A DNA stretch of 64,000 nucleotides from Luteimonas terrae (GTDB taxonomy: Bacteria > Pseudomonadota > Gammaproteobacteria > Xanthomonadales > Xanthomonadaceae): positions 146,358-210,357 of the forward strand of contig NZ_SMTG01000006.1 in NCBI RefSeq assembly GCF_004358165.1, read 5' to 3'. The notes beneath the pieces are model-generated. The model was not told the DNA's origin and searched no databases. It saw only the letters and a list, made by a program, of their open reading frames with translations. Below, one piece after another: positions 49,164-58,320 of the stretch. A program made the translations under genes and the position numbers. Numbering within the stretch: position 1 is the stretch's first letter; each line of letters begins with the position of its first letter.

Positions 49164-51995
49164 ATGCGCCGTCCTTTTTCCCCGCGTTGCCTCGTGACGT
49201 CCCCAGCGCTCGCCGCCAAGCTCGATTTCATGCCTGCGCACAGCGGCATGGCGCAGCGCATTGCGGCCTTCGACTGGTCGTCGACGCCGCTCGGTCCGAT
49301 CGACGGCTGGCCGCAGTCGTTGCGCACCACGCTCGGCGTGATGCTCGACTCGCGCTTCGGCATGTGCCTGTGCTGGGGACCTGCACTGACGCTGTTCTAC
49401 AACGATGCCTACGCGCCGATGCTGGGAGGCAAAGAACAGCGGGCGCTGGGCCAGCCGCTGCAGGACATCTGGTCGGACGTGTGGGACGACATCCGTCCAC
49501 TCGTGGAGCAGGTGCTCGAAGGCACGCCGACGCTCAGCGAGGACATGCCGCTGACGATGCTGCGCAACGGCTATCCGGAAGAAACGTTCTGGACGTTCTC
49601 ATATTCGCCGGTGCGCGACGAGGAAGACCGGATCCAGGGCCTGCTCAACATCACCACTGACGTCACCCGCAAGGTCCAGAACGAGCGACGGCTGACCGCG
49701 GATGTCGCGCAGCTGGGCCGCATGTTCGAGCAGGCGCCCGGGTTCATGGCGATGCTGACCGGGCCCGACCACGTCTTCCAGTACGTCAATCCGGCCTACC
49801 AGCAACTGATCGGTGACCGACAGGTCGTCGGCCGCAGGCTCGCCGACGCGCTGCCCGATGCGGTGCAGCAGGGCTATCTGGCGCTGCTCGACGAGGTGTT
49901 CCGCAGCGGCCAGGCCTTTGCCGCCGACAACATGCGCTTCGTGGTGCAGGCCTCCAGCGGTGGCGCCACGGCCGAACGCTTCCTCGATTTCGTCTACCAG
50001 CCGATCAGCGATGAACATGGCGTGGTCGGCATCCTCGTCCAGGGCGTCGACGTGACCGCGCGGCGGCTGAGCGATCTCGCGCTGCACGCGCGCGAGGCCG
50101 AGCTGCAGACGCTCAACAGCGATCTGGAACGGCAGGTCGTCGAACGGGCGCGCGACCGCTCGCTGACCTGGCAGGTCACGCCCGACCTGCTGGCCGTGGT
50201 CGACCCGGACGGCGTGATCGAGAGCATCAATCCGGCTTGGGAGCAGCTGCTGGGCTGGAGCACCGAGGAACTTGTCGGCCACCGCTGGATGGCGCGCGTC
50301 AGCAGCGACGACCATGCGGTGACCCGCGCGGTGCTCGAGTCGCTGCGCGCCGGCAAGCCGGTGCTGCGGTTCGAGAATCGCTGGCACACCCGCAGCGGCG
50401 GCCTGCGCACGCTGTCGTGGGTGGCGACGCCGGAAGGCGGCCGCTTCTACTGCAGCGCACGCGACGTCACCGACATCAATGCCGCCGCCGACGCGCTCGC
50501 GCGCTCGCAGGCGCAGCTGCGCACCTTGTTCGAGACCAGTTACCAGTTGCAGGGCATGTGCACGCCCGACGGCATCGTCACCGACGCGAACCGGCCGGTA
50601 CTGCAGGCGGTCGGCGCGGGGTTCGAGGACATGATCGGCGTGGCGCTGTGGGACACGCCCTGGTTCACCGGCACGCCGGGCATGCCGGCGCGGATCCGCG
50701 CGATGTTCGAGCGCGCGGTCGCGGGCGAGACGCCGCGTGACGAGATCCAGCTGCAGTTGCCCGCCGGCCTGCGCTGCCACGATCTCTCGCTGCGACCGAT
50801 CTACGACGACGGCCGCGTGATCGCGGTGGTGCCCGAGGCCATCGACACCACCGACCGGCGCAACGCCGAAGAAGCCTTGCGCCAGTCGCAGAAGCTCGAG
50901 GCGATCGGCCAGCTGACCGGCGGTGTGGCGCACGACTTCAACAACCTGCTCACGCCCATCGTCACCGCGCTGGATCTGGCCAGCGATCCGCACGCGCGAC
51001 CGGACCGTCGCGCGCGCATGCTGTCGGTCGCGCGCCAGTCCGCCGATCGCGCCGCCACGCTGGTACAGCGCCTGCTGTCGTTCGCGCGCCGGCAGCCGCT
51101 GCAGACAACGGACGTCGACGTGGCCTCGCTGGTCGCCGGCATGGCCGAACTCGTCGAGAGTTCCAGCAGTCCGCGCATCCGGCTGGTGCTCGACATCGCC
51201 GACGACCTGCTGCCGGCAATCGCCGACCCCAACCAGCTTGAAATGGCGATCCTCAATCTCAGCGTGAACGCCTGCGACGCGATGCCCGAGGGCGGCACGC
51301 TGACCATCGGCGCGCGCAATGCCCGCGCACTCGACGAAATCCGGCAGACGCCGGTGCACTACGTCGTGGTGTCGGTCGCCGACACGGGCGTGGGCATGGA
51401 CGAGCAGACGCGCCAGCGCGCGATCGAGCCGTTCTTCTCGACCAAGGGCATCGGCAAGGGCACGGGCCTGGGCCTGTCGATGGCGCACGGCCTGGCGTCG
51501 CAGCTCGGCGGCCGGCTGACCATCGACAGCGCGCCCGGCGCCGGCACCACCATCCATCTCTGGCTGCCGGTGGGCACATCCCACGGCGCCGTTCCAGACA
51601 ACGAGGGCAAGACAGTGGACACGACAGACAGCCGCGGCATCGCACTGGTGGTCGACGACGAGGATTCGGTGCGCATGTGCACCGCCGACGCGCTGGAGGA
51701 CATGGGCTACCGCATCGTCGAGGCCGGTTCGGCCGAAGAAGCTTTGCGCGCGCTCGACGACGGTCTGGCACCGGCCATCCTCGTCACCGATCACCTGATG
51801 CCCGGCATGACCGGCGCCGAGCTCGCCCGCACGGTCCGCGCGCGACTGCCTTCGACCGCGATCGTCATCGTGTCCGGCTACACCAGCATGGCCGACTTCG
51901 ACACCGGCCTGACCATCCTCAACAAGCCGTTCCGCCAGCACGAACTGGCCGCGAGCGTGGAATCGGCAAACGCCGCTGCGCCGCACGCCGCCTGA
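49164..51995 (+). CDS. Hybrid sensor histidine kinase with multiple PAS domains
   Basis: A 943-residue cytoplasmic hybrid kinase without membrane helices. It has a PAS-like N-terminal unit (FDWSSTPLGPIDGWPQSLRTTLGVM), PAS/PAC repeats near residues 190-300, 330-440 and 450-570, a HisKA region with the phospho-histidine in GGVAHDFNNLL near residue 590, a HATPase domain (DTGVGMDEQ, GLGLSMAHG), and a C-terminal receiver with phosphoacceptor D in LVTDHLMPGM. No output regulator or partner is adjacent, so it is an orphan. ATG 49164 is used; 49230 (MPAHSG) would remove 22 unconserved residues. Confidence 0.92.
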   Translation: MRRPFSPRCLVTSPALAAKLDFMPAHSGMAQRIAAFDWSSTPLGPIDGWPQSLRTTLGVMLDSRFGMCLCWGPALTLFYNDAYAPMLGGKEQRALGQPLQDIWSDVWDDIRPLVEQVLEGTPTLSEDMPLTMLRNGYPEETFWTFSYSPVRDEEDRIQGLLNITTDVTRKVQNERRLTADVAQLGRMFEQAPGFMAMLTGPDHVFQYVNPAYQQLIGDRQVVGRRLADALPDAVQQGYLALLDEVFRSGQAFAADNMRFVVQASSGGATAERFLDFVYQPISDEHGVVGILVQGVDVTARRLSDLALHAREAELQTLNSDLERQVVERARDRSLTWQVTPDLLAVVDPDGVIESINPAWEQLLGWSTEELVGHRWMARVSSDDHAVTRAVLESLRAGKPVLRFENRWHTRSGGLRTLSWVATPEGGRFYCSARDVTDINAAADALARSQAQLRTLFETSYQLQGMCTPDGIVTDANRPVLQAVGAGFEDMIGVALWDTPWFTGTPGMPARIRAMFERAVAGETPRDEIQLQLPAGLRCHDLSLRPIYDDGRVIAVVPEAIDTTDRRNAEEALRQSQKLEAIGQLTGGVAHDFNNLLTPIVTALDLASDPHARPDRRARMLSVARQSADRAATLVQRLLSFARRQPLQTTDVDVASLVAGMAELVESSSSPRIRLVLDIADDLLPAIADPNQLEMAILNLSVNACDAMPEGGTLTIGARNARALDEIRQTPVHYVVVSVADTGVGMDEQTRQRAIEPFFSTKGIGKGTGLGLSMAHGLASQLGGRLTIDSAPGAGTTIHLWLPVGTSHGAVPDNEGKTVDTTDSRGIALVVDDEDSVRMCTADALEDMGYRIVEAGSAEEALRALDDGLAPAILVTDHLMPGMTGAELARTVRARLPSTAIVIVSGYTSMADFDTGLTILNKPFRQHELAASVESANAAAPHAA

Positions 51996-52122
51996 CGGCG
52001 ACGACCGCGCAGGCGACGTCGCATCGACGCGCGGCCGCGCAGGCTGCGCGCATGGTTCCCGAATCCGCCAGCACGCATCGCCCGCCACTGCGCGTCCGCG
52101 CGTTCGCCATGCGCCCTCGCCC

Positions 52123-52443
52123 GTGCGCCGGCTGAGCCCCACGCTGCAGGCCTACGGCAACCGCCACGGCGGCAGCGGCGTGCGCGCCTTCGCGATTCTG
52201 GGCGACACCCTCTCGGTCGAATTCGTCGACGGCGCGGTCTACGACTACCGGCGCCGCGATGTCGGCGCGCGACGCTTCGACGCGGCCTGCGCCGCGGCGC
52301 GCACGGGGCGCGGCCTGTCCACCTGCGTCAGCCGCCACCTGCGCGACCGCTTCGCAATCCGCCACGCGAACCGGGCCGACTGGGCGCGCGCGCATCGCGA
52401 CAACGCGGCGCCATCGGCACGCCGCACGTCCTCGAAGCCCTGA
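52123..52443 (+). CDS. KTSC-domain protein
   Basis: A 106-residue protein. The segment VRAFAILGDTLSVEFVDGAVYDYRRRDVGARRFDAACAAARTGRGLSTCVSRHLRDRF follows the KTSC pattern of small proteins found near lysyl-tRNA synthetase and nucleic-acid genes, although the name-giving KTSC tetrad is changed. The C-terminus is basic and flexible. It starts with GTG at a spot without a strong ribosome binding site. It lies 127 bases after the hybrid kinase and convergent with a serine hydrolase. Confidence 0.65.
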   Translation: MRRLSPTLQAYGNRHGGSGVRAFAILGDTLSVEFVDGAVYDYRRRDVGARRFDAACAAARTGRGLSTCVSRHLRDRFAIRHANRADWARAHRDNAAPSARRTSSKP

Positions 52444-52449
52444 TCCGGC

Positions 52450-53475
52450 TCAGCCGGCGCGGGTGTCCTGGCTTGCGATGATCCGCGCCATCAGCGCGTG
52501 CAGCTGCGCAAGGTGCCCCGAGCCGGCGACGCCGGTGGTCTCGTCGGACGTCATCGCCACCGTGAGTCCCAGCGACGGCACGATGTAGAGCATCTGCCCG
52601 CCGTGGCCCCAGGCAAAGCGCACGTCGTGATCGGCGATGCGCCGCGCGAACCAGCCGTAGCCATAGCCGTCGCCGGTGTAGACCGAGCGCGTGCGCGGCC
52701 GCCACGACTGCGCGATCCAGCTGGCCGGCAGCAGCTGGGCGCCCGAAGCCGCACGGCCGTGGTTGCGGTACAGCTCGCCGAACGCCAGCAGCGACCGCGG
52801 CGTCATGGCCATCTGGTTGCCGCCGAAGTGCAGGCCTTGCGGATCGGTGTCCCAGGACGCGATCGCGAAGCCCGCCTGCGGGCCCAGCCACTCGCTCGCG
52901 AGCGTCCGCACCGGTTTGCCGCCGACCCGCGCGAGCACCGCCGACAGCAGATGGGTCGAACCGGTCGAATAGATCATGCCGCCGCCGGGCGCGTCGACGA
53001 AGGGCTGCGCCAGCGCCGCACGCACCCAGTCGCGCTGCGACACCCAGCGCCCGTAACCGCGGCCGGACGTCGACTGCAGACCGGCCTGCATCGACAGCAA
53101 GTGCCCGATGGTCACCTGCGCCAGCCGCGGATCGGGATCGCGCGGCAGACGATCGGCGAGCAGCGGCGCGACCGGCTGGTCCACGCCCTCGAGCAGGCCG
53201 CGCTCGATCGCGATGCCGACCAGCGCCGACATCACCGTCTTGGAAGCGGATTTGATGTTGGCTGGACGCGTCGTCGACGCGCCGTGGTAGCCGCGCTCGG
53301 CCAGCATGGCACCGTCGCGCGCGACCAGCACCGTGCGCAGCGGCGCGAGGCGTACCGCGTCGTCGAGCACGCCGTCGAGCGCAGGCGAAGCGGCCTGCGC
53401 ACGTGCGGCGTCGGGTGCGACTGCCGCCACACACATGGCCAGCAGCACAACGAACGTACGGAGCATGCGATCCAT
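52450..53475 (-). CDS. Exported serine hydrolase of the beta-lactamase/class C family
   Basis: A 341-residue protein with a signal peptide ending PDAARAQA. The nucleophile motif S-x-x-K is present as SASKTV, the second motif as YST (GMIYSTGSTH) and the third as HGG (AWGHGGQML). These match the beta-lactamase-like fold of esterases and penicillin-binding-protein-like peptidases. The HGG form of the third motif and the lack of class C loops make a true antibiotic-hydrolysing beta-lactamase unlikely. The start MDRMLRTF precedes the signal peptide; the earlier ATG adds nine residues. Confidence 0.85.
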   Translation of the reverse strand: MDRMLRTFVVLLAMCVAAVAPDAARAQAASPALDGVLDDAVRLAPLRTVLVARDGAMLAERGYHGASTTRPANIKSASKTVMSALVGIAIERGLLEGVDQPVAPLLADRLPRDPDPRLAQVTIGHLLSMQAGLQSTSGRGYGRWVSQRDWVRAALAQPFVDAPGGGMIYSTGSTHLLSAVLARVGGKPVRTLASEWLGPQAGFAIASWDTDPQGLHFGGNQMAMTPRSLLAFGELYRNHGRAASGAQLLPASWIAQSWRPRTRSVYTGDGYGYGWFARRIADHDVRFAWGHGGQMLYIVPSLGLTVAMTSDETTGVAGSGHLAQLHALMARIIASQDTRAG

Positions 53476-53524
53476 CACCCGAGTATCGCCGCAGTGACGC
53501 AACTGTCGATGAAACCGCGCAGGC

Positions 53525-54433
53525 TCAGTCGAGGTCGCGCACGATCAGCGCCTGGTGCGCGCCGACACCGGCCAGCAGTCCCGACGCCATCGCCAGCGGC
53601 ACGCTGTGCATCGGCTGGGAAAGGTCGCCGGCCGCGAACACGCCGGGCACCGTCGTCTGTTTGAACGCGTCGACGCGCAGATGCGGGCCGAGCGGGCCTG
53701 CATCCCAGGCGCAGCCCAAGGAATCAGCGAGTCCGTCGACCGGCTCGACCCGTGACCCCACGAACAACGCCTGCACCGGCAGTTCGCGTCCGTCTGCGAG
53801 GCGTACGCCGGCGAGCGCGGGTGCGTCGCCGAGCAACGCGGTTACCGGAGCGCGTTCGAGGGTGACGCCGCGTTTCGCGAGCTTTGCGGCGGTGTCGGCA
53901 TCCGGCTCGAAACCGTTCTCGAGAAAGCAGGTCGTCGGCCCCCAGTCCGGCAACATCATCGCGCGGTGCAGGCCCATCGCGTCACCGGCGAAGACGCCGA
54001 GCGTCTGTCCGGCCACCTCGTAGCCGTGGCAGTACGGGCAGTGCAGCACGCTGCGACCCCATCGCGCCTGCAGGCCGTCGAGCGGCGGCAACACATCGCG
54101 CATGCCGCAGGCCAGCACGAGGGTACGGGTGCGCAGAGTCCCCCCATCGGCAAGCCCGATGGTGAATCCGTCCGCATCCGGTGCTGCGCTTGCCGCTTCG
54201 GCTTCGAGAATCGAGGCGGTCCGGTAGCGGCGCAGCTCCGCGCGCCCCTTCGCCAGCAATGCAGCCGGCGGGGTGTCGTCGTGGCCGAACACGTTGTGCA
54301 CGGCCGTCGCGAAGCGGTTGCGCGGTCGGCCGGCATCGATCACCAGCACCTGCCGCCGCGCGCGGGCCAGGGCCTGTGCGGCCGACAGGCCGGCACTCCC
54401 GCCGCCGATCACGATCGAGTCGTAATGCATCAT
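53525..54433 (-). CDS. Thioredoxin-reductase-like NAD(P)/FAD oxidoreductase
   Basis: A 302-residue flavoprotein with the FAD fingerprint GGGSAGLSAAQALARARRQVLVID and a C-x2-C disulfide in HCPYCHGYE (near residue 132). The C-terminal FAD segment is PGVFAAGDLSQPMHSVPLAMASGLLAGVGAHQ. The nucleotide-binding loop is GDAMGLHR (G-x-G is missing its third glycine), similar to atypical thioredoxin reductases that lack NADPH binding. It is divergent from an Rrf2 regulator over 116 bases, which is a recurring arrangement for redox-regulated genes. Confidence 0.87.
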   Translation of the reverse strand: MMHYDSIVIGGGSAGLSAAQALARARRQVLVIDAGRPRNRFATAVHNVFGHDDTPPAALLAKGRAELRRYRTASILEAEAASAAPDADGFTIGLADGGTLRTRTLVLACGMRDVLPPLDGLQARWGRSVLHCPYCHGYEVAGQTLGVFAGDAMGLHRAMMLPDWGPTTCFLENGFEPDADTAAKLAKRGVTLERAPVTALLGDAPALAGVRLADGRELPVQALFVGSRVEPVDGLADSLGCAWDAGPLGPHLRVDAFKQTTVPGVFAAGDLSQPMHSVPLAMASGLLAGVGAHQALIVRDLD

Positions 54434-54549
54434 CAGCCCTCATGTCACTTCAGTTGTTTCATGATCGGCGAAACCAGCAAATCATGCAACATCCGAAGTT
54501 TCGTGAGTTATCTGCGATATCGTGGCGCGTCCTTTCCGCAGGCCCCGCA

Positions 54550-55011
54550 ATGCGTCACGACAGCCGCCTCAGCCGCATGCTCCACGTCCTGATCCATTTG
54601 GCCGAAGGCGATGGCCGCGCGACCTCGGACGAGATCGCCGCGATGCTGGACACCAATCCGGTCGTTGTGCGGCGGACCATGGCCGGACTGCGCGATCACG
54701 GCTACGTGCAGTCGGAAAAGGGTCACGGCGGCGGCTGGTCGCTGGCGGTGCCGCTGGCATCGATCCGTCTGCTCGACATCCACGAAGCCCTCGGTGCACC
54801 GGCGCCGTTCGCGCTGGGTCTGGCCAACGACGACCCTGACTGCCTGATCGAGAAGGCCGTCAACGCGCACCTCTCCGACGCGATGGCCGCGGCCGAAGCC
54901 CTGCTGCGCGACCGCCTGGCCGCGGTGACGCTGGCCGACATCGCCCAGGACTTCCAGACCCGGCTGGCCGCCGGCGGACGGCGCCGCGGCGCGCGCGGAC
55001 GGTCCGCGTGA
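54550..55011 (+). CDS. Rrf2-family transcriptional regulator
   Basis: A 153-residue regulator. The winged helix begins RLSRMLHVLIHLAEGDGRATSDEIAAMLDTNPVVVRRTMAGLRDHGYVQSEKGHGGGWSLA, the Rrf2 signature with the HGGGW wing. Only one cysteine follows (DDPDCLIE), so it cannot hold an IscR-type cluster with three cysteine ligands; it may respond through a single thiol. The adjacent divergent thioredoxin-reductase-like gene is the natural target. The AT-rich gap between them (54434-54549) probably contains the operator. The start was placed at MRHDSRLS; longer upstream reading crosses the divergent promoter. Confidence 0.9.
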   Translation: MRHDSRLSRMLHVLIHLAEGDGRATSDEIAAMLDTNPVVVRRTMAGLRDHGYVQSEKGHGGGWSLAVPLASIRLLDIHEALGAPAPFALGLANDDPDCLIEKAVNAHLSDAMAAAEALLRDRLAAVTLADIAQDFQTRLAAGGRRRGARGRSA

Positions 55012-55079
55012 CTTCAAGCACGCGCCACGCGCACGGATCCCGGCGGATGCTCGCCGCCATGCACCCGGGAATGCTGCCC

Positions 55080-55886
55080 ATGTCCGTCCATACCGCACTC
55101 GTCGCCTTCGTTCTGGCGGGCATCTCGTGGTCCGCGTCGGCCAGCGACGACAACACCCCGCGGCTGTCCTCCGACCAGTGCTCGGTCTCCACGCCCTACA
55201 ACGTGCTGGTCGACACCGGCGGCGTGTGGCTCTACCGCGACAGTGGCGTGCCGAAGGAGATCTTCTTCCACGACGGCACGCTCAGCGTGGACCGCGCGGT
55301 GCAGACCGTCAGCGCAGCCGATGCGACGCGCCTGCGCCGGCTCGAATCGGGTGCGCGCACGTTGATGCCGCAGGTGACCACGGTCGCTCGAGAGAGCACC
55401 GGCATCGCCTTCGACGCGCTGGCCGGCGTGGTCGAGGTCATGACCGGCAGTGCGCGCAAGGTGCGCCAGGTCGAGCGCTTCCGCGCCGACACGCTGGTCT
55501 ACATCGACGGCACGCTGGGCAAGGGGCGCTGGGACCAGGACGTGTTCGGCGACGGCTTCGAATCGCGCATCGAGGAGGCCGCCGAGAAGATGACCGGCAG
55601 TCTGGGCCGCAGCGTGATGTGGCAGGTGTTCACGGGCCGCGCCGGCCGCATGGAGGCGCGCGCGGAGCGCATGGAGGCCGATCTGGACCGTCGCATCGAA
55701 GCGCGCAGTACCGCGCTCGAAGCCCAGGCCGATGCGCTGTGCGCCCAGGTGCGCGATCTGCAGGCAATCCAGGCCGCGCTCGACTACCGCTTCGAAGGCC
55801 GGAAACTGGTGATGCTGGAAGACGCGCCGCGCGAGCGCGACATCGGTGACGCCGCGCCGTTGGACGCGGTGCAGCCCGCGGACTGA
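55080..55886 (+). CDS. DUF2884 (YggN-like) exported protein
   Basis: A 268-residue protein with a signal peptide (LVAFVLAGISWSASA). The mature body begins QCSVSTPYNVLVDTGGVWLYRD, as in DUF2884/YggN proteins, then continues with long helices rich in arginine, glutamate and alanine (RMEARAERMEADLDRRIEARSTALEAQADALC), a probable coiled coil. The function is unknown, and the protein is likely periplasmic. It starts at MSVHTALV; the longer ORF includes 24 unconserved residues. A second candidate start is the ATG at 55062. Confidence 0.78.
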   Translation: MSVHTALVAFVLAGISWSASASDDNTPRLSSDQCSVSTPYNVLVDTGGVWLYRDSGVPKEIFFHDGTLSVDRAVQTVSAADATRLRRLESGARTLMPQVTTVARESTGIAFDALAGVVEVMTGSARKVRQVERFRADTLVYIDGTLGKGRWDQDVFGDGFESRIEEAAEKMTGSLGRSVMWQVFTGRAGRMEARAERMEADLDRRIEARSTALEAQADALCAQVRDLQAIQAALDYRFEGRKLVMLEDAPRERDIGDAAPLDAVQPAD

Positions 55887-55994
55887 CGCGCGTCCCGGCG
55901 CGACCGCGAGGCACGTGCGCGCATCCGGCGGCATCGGCGCAGTTTCGCAGGCGATGTTCAGCAATCCGGTCTCGGCCCCCGCGACGCCGCGTGG

Positions 55995-56006
55995 GACAAT
56001 GGGCGC
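55995..56006 (+). promoter_or_regulatory. GACAAT box six bases before dinG
   Basis: GACAAT is followed by GGGCGC and the ATG of dinG, with no ribosome binding site. The same spacing appears at the lpxL-like gene and at dinB, where GATAAT-GGGCGC-GTG shares even the six spacer bases. Leaderless transcription is the simplest reading. Confidence 0.45.
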
Positions 56007-58169
56007 ATGGGCGACCCCACTTCCACCTCGCCGGCCCCGCAGGCGGCCGACGCGCCGCCGCGCGTACTCACCGATGCACTGAAGGCCGACATCCGCGCCG
56101 CCTACGCGAAGCTGCAGGCCAACACGCCGGGCTTCACCACGCGCCGCTCGCAGAGCGCGATGATCGGGCTGGTCTCGCGTGCGCTGGCAACCTCGGGCGG
56201 CATCGGCGTGGCCGAGGCGCCGACCGGCGTCGGCAAGTCGCTGGCCTACCTCACCGCCGGCGTACCGATCGCGCTGGCGACGAACAAGAAGCTGATCATC
56301 AGTACCGGCACCGTCGCGCTGCAGTCGCAGCTGGTCGAGCGCGACATTCCCGCGTTCCTCGCCGCGACCGGACTCGACGCGCGCGTGGCGCTGGCCAAGG
56401 GCCGCACGCGTTACCTGTGCACGCGCAATGCCGCCGAACTGCACGCAGAGCACAGCCAGGGCACGATGCTGCTCGACGGCGCGGGTCTCGACGAGGGCGG
56501 CGACTACGAGCGTCAGCTCTACGACCGCCCGCTGGCGCCGCACGAGATCGACGCCGCCCGCCGCCTGCTCGAAGCGCACGCCGACCGCCAGTGGGACGGG
56601 GACATCGACGCCGCACCCGAACCGGTTTCGCCCACACTGCGCACGCGCATCACCACGCCGGCGTCCGGCTGCGCCGGGCGGCGCTGCAGCTTCGCCCAGC
56701 AGTGCCCGGTGCTGAAGGCGCGCAACACCGTGCGCGAGGCGCAGATCGTGGTCACCAACCACGCGCTGCTGCTGTCGTCGCTGTCGATGGGCGACATCGA
56801 AAACGGCCAGCCGCTGCTGGCGCTGCCGGGCGAGATGCTGCTGGTGCTCGACGAAGGCCACCACGTCGCCAACGTCGCGATCGACCAGGGCGCCGCGCGC
56901 CTGCCGCTGGCCGACATGGCCAAGCGCACCGGGCGCATGCAGATCCTGATCGCCGGCAGCTATCGGCTGGTCGACAAGGAGAAGATCGGCACGCTGCTGC
57001 CGAACGAGGCGATCGAGCTCGCGTCGCGCGTGTCGAAGGCGCTCAAGGCCTTCCAGCTCGACGTCGACCGCGTGTGGCAGCCCGAGCCCGGCGACCGCGA
57101 CCCGATGTGGCGCGCGCCGCTCGGCAAGCTGCCCGAGGATTGGGCACCGGCGATCGAAACGCTGGCCGAGGACACGCGCGCCCTGCTCAACTGGGTGCAC
57201 GCCGCGCAGCAGGCGGTCGCGCGCACCAAACAGGAGGATCCGGGCCGCGAAAAGCTGCAGCGCAGTCTGGGCATGGCGCTGGAGATGGTCGAGCAGCAGC
57301 ACGACCTGTGGACCGGCTGGCGCCGCGAGGACCGCGAGGGCGCGCCGCCGATGGCGCGCTGGATCACCGCCACGCGTGACGGCGATCTCGCCCTGCACTG
57401 CTCGCCGGTCTCGGCCGCGCACGTGCTGCGCACGCTGCTGTGGAAGGAGATCGACTCTGTAGTGATGACGTCGGCAACGCTGACCGGCGGCGGCGATTTC
57501 CAGTCCTTCGCCATCGACACCGGCCTGCCCGAGCACGCCGAGATGGCCTCGCTGCCCTCGCCGTTCGACCTGCCCAACCAGGCGCAACTGATCGTGCCGC
57601 CGTTCCCGGTGGCGCCCGACGATCGCGAAGGCCATCCGAAGGCCGTCGCCGAATGGCTCGCGCGCGAACTCGACTGGCACAAGGGCTCGATGGTGCTGTT
57701 CACCTCGCGCTGGAAAATGGAGAAGGTCGCCGAGCTGATGCCCGCCTCGCGCCGCGCGGCGATCCAGGTGCAGAGCAGCGGCAACAAGTCGCAGGTCGTC
57801 GCCGCGCATCTCGAGCGCGTCGCCGCCGGCAAGGGCTCGGTGCTGTTCGGTCTCAATTCCTTCGGCGAAGGTCTCGACCTGCCCGGCGAGGCCTGCACGA
57901 CCGTGGTCATCACCCAGGTCCCGTTCGCGGTGCCGACCGACCCGCAGACCGCGACGCTCGGCGAATGGCTCGAAGCGCGCGGTCTCAACCCGTTCAACCT
58001 GATCGCGATTCCGCACGCGCTGCGCACATTGACCCAGTTCGCCGGCCGGCTGATCCGCACGTCCACCGACACCGGTCGCGTGGTGATCCTCGACTCGCGC
58101 CTGCTCAGCCGCCGCTACGGCCGCAAGATCATCGATGCGCTGCCGCCGTTCAAGCGCGTGATCGGCTGA
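56007..58169 (+). CDS. dinG: ATP-dependent DNA helicase DinG
   Basis: A 720-residue superfamily 2 helicase of the XPD/DinG type that unwinds structured DNA and R-loops in the 5' to 3' direction. Walker A is GVAEAPTGVGKSL near residue 70; the DEAH-like box is VLDEGHHV. The iron-sulfur cysteines are in RYLCTRN and SGCAGRRCSFAQQCPV. The C-terminal motor includes LFGLNSFGEGLDLPGEACT and the arginine-rich RLIRTSTD. It is linked to repair and to collisions between replication and transcription. It is convergent with dinB across a repeat. Confidence 0.95.
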   Translation: MGDPTSTSPAPQAADAPPRVLTDALKADIRAAYAKLQANTPGFTTRRSQSAMIGLVSRALATSGGIGVAEAPTGVGKSLAYLTAGVPIALATNKKLIISTGTVALQSQLVERDIPAFLAATGLDARVALAKGRTRYLCTRNAAELHAEHSQGTMLLDGAGLDEGGDYERQLYDRPLAPHEIDAARRLLEAHADRQWDGDIDAAPEPVSPTLRTRITTPASGCAGRRCSFAQQCPVLKARNTVREAQIVVTNHALLLSSLSMGDIENGQPLLALPGEMLLVLDEGHHVANVAIDQGAARLPLADMAKRTGRMQILIAGSYRLVDKEKIGTLLPNEAIELASRVSKALKAFQLDVDRVWQPEPGDRDPMWRAPLGKLPEDWAPAIETLAEDTRALLNWVHAAQQAVARTKQEDPGREKLQRSLGMALEMVEQQHDLWTGWRREDREGAPPMARWITATRDGDLALHCSPVSAAHVLRTLLWKEIDSVVMTSATLTGGGDFQSFAIDTGLPEHAEMASLPSPFDLPNQAQLIVPPFPVAPDDREGHPKAVAEWLARELDWHKGSMVLFTSRWKMEKVAELMPASRRAAIQVQSSGNKSQVVAAHLERVAAGKGSVLFGLNSFGEGLDLPGEACTTVVITQVPFAVPTDPQTATLGEWLEARGLNPFNLIAIPHALRTLTQFAGRLIRTSTDTGRVVILDSRLLSRRYGRKIIDALPPFKRVIG

Positions 58170-58188
58170 AGCCGAGCGTGCCCTTCAT

Positions 58189-58266
58189 GTGGGAGCGCGC
58201 TTGCGCGCGATTCCGGAGTTGTTTCGAGTGATGGTCTGCCGGAATCGCGCGCAAGCGCGCTCCCAC
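58189..58266. repeat. REPIN-like element: perfect 28-bp inverted repeat
   Basis: Two 28-base arms (58189-58216 and 58239-58266) are exact reverse complements, separated by 22 bases. Each arm contains its own palindrome GCGCGCTTGCGCGC and begins GTGGGAGCGCG, like REP/REPIN elements of Pseudomonas and Xanthomonas. It lies 20 bases after the dinG stop and before the dinB 3' end. A further inverted repeat, GATGGGT..ACCCATC, follows at 58282-58308. No RAYT transposase is visible nearby. Confidence 0.9.
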
Positions 58267-58281
58267 GATTGCCGTTCGTAG

Positions 58282-58308
58282 GATGGGTAGAGCACAGCGA
58301 AACCCATC
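58282..58308. repeat. Short inverted repeat of a widespread intergenic type
   Basis: GATGGGT and ACCCATC flank a 13-base centre within GTAGGATGGGTAGAGCACAG. This wording is common in intergenic repeats of gammaproteobacteria. It sits between the REPIN and the dinB 3' end. Confidence 0.6.
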
Positions 58309-58320
58309 GCGCGACACCGC

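Noticed and set aside
52450..53475. Beta-lactamase as an antibiotic resistance gene
   Set aside because: The fold is shared, but the third motif is HGG instead of KTG and class C loops are missing; an esterase or peptidase-like enzyme is more likely.
55014..58016. A 1000-codon open frame antisense to dinG and DUF2884
   Set aside because: Pure shadow: histidine/glutamine/arginine-rich, no domain, and dinG motifs lie in the other strand.
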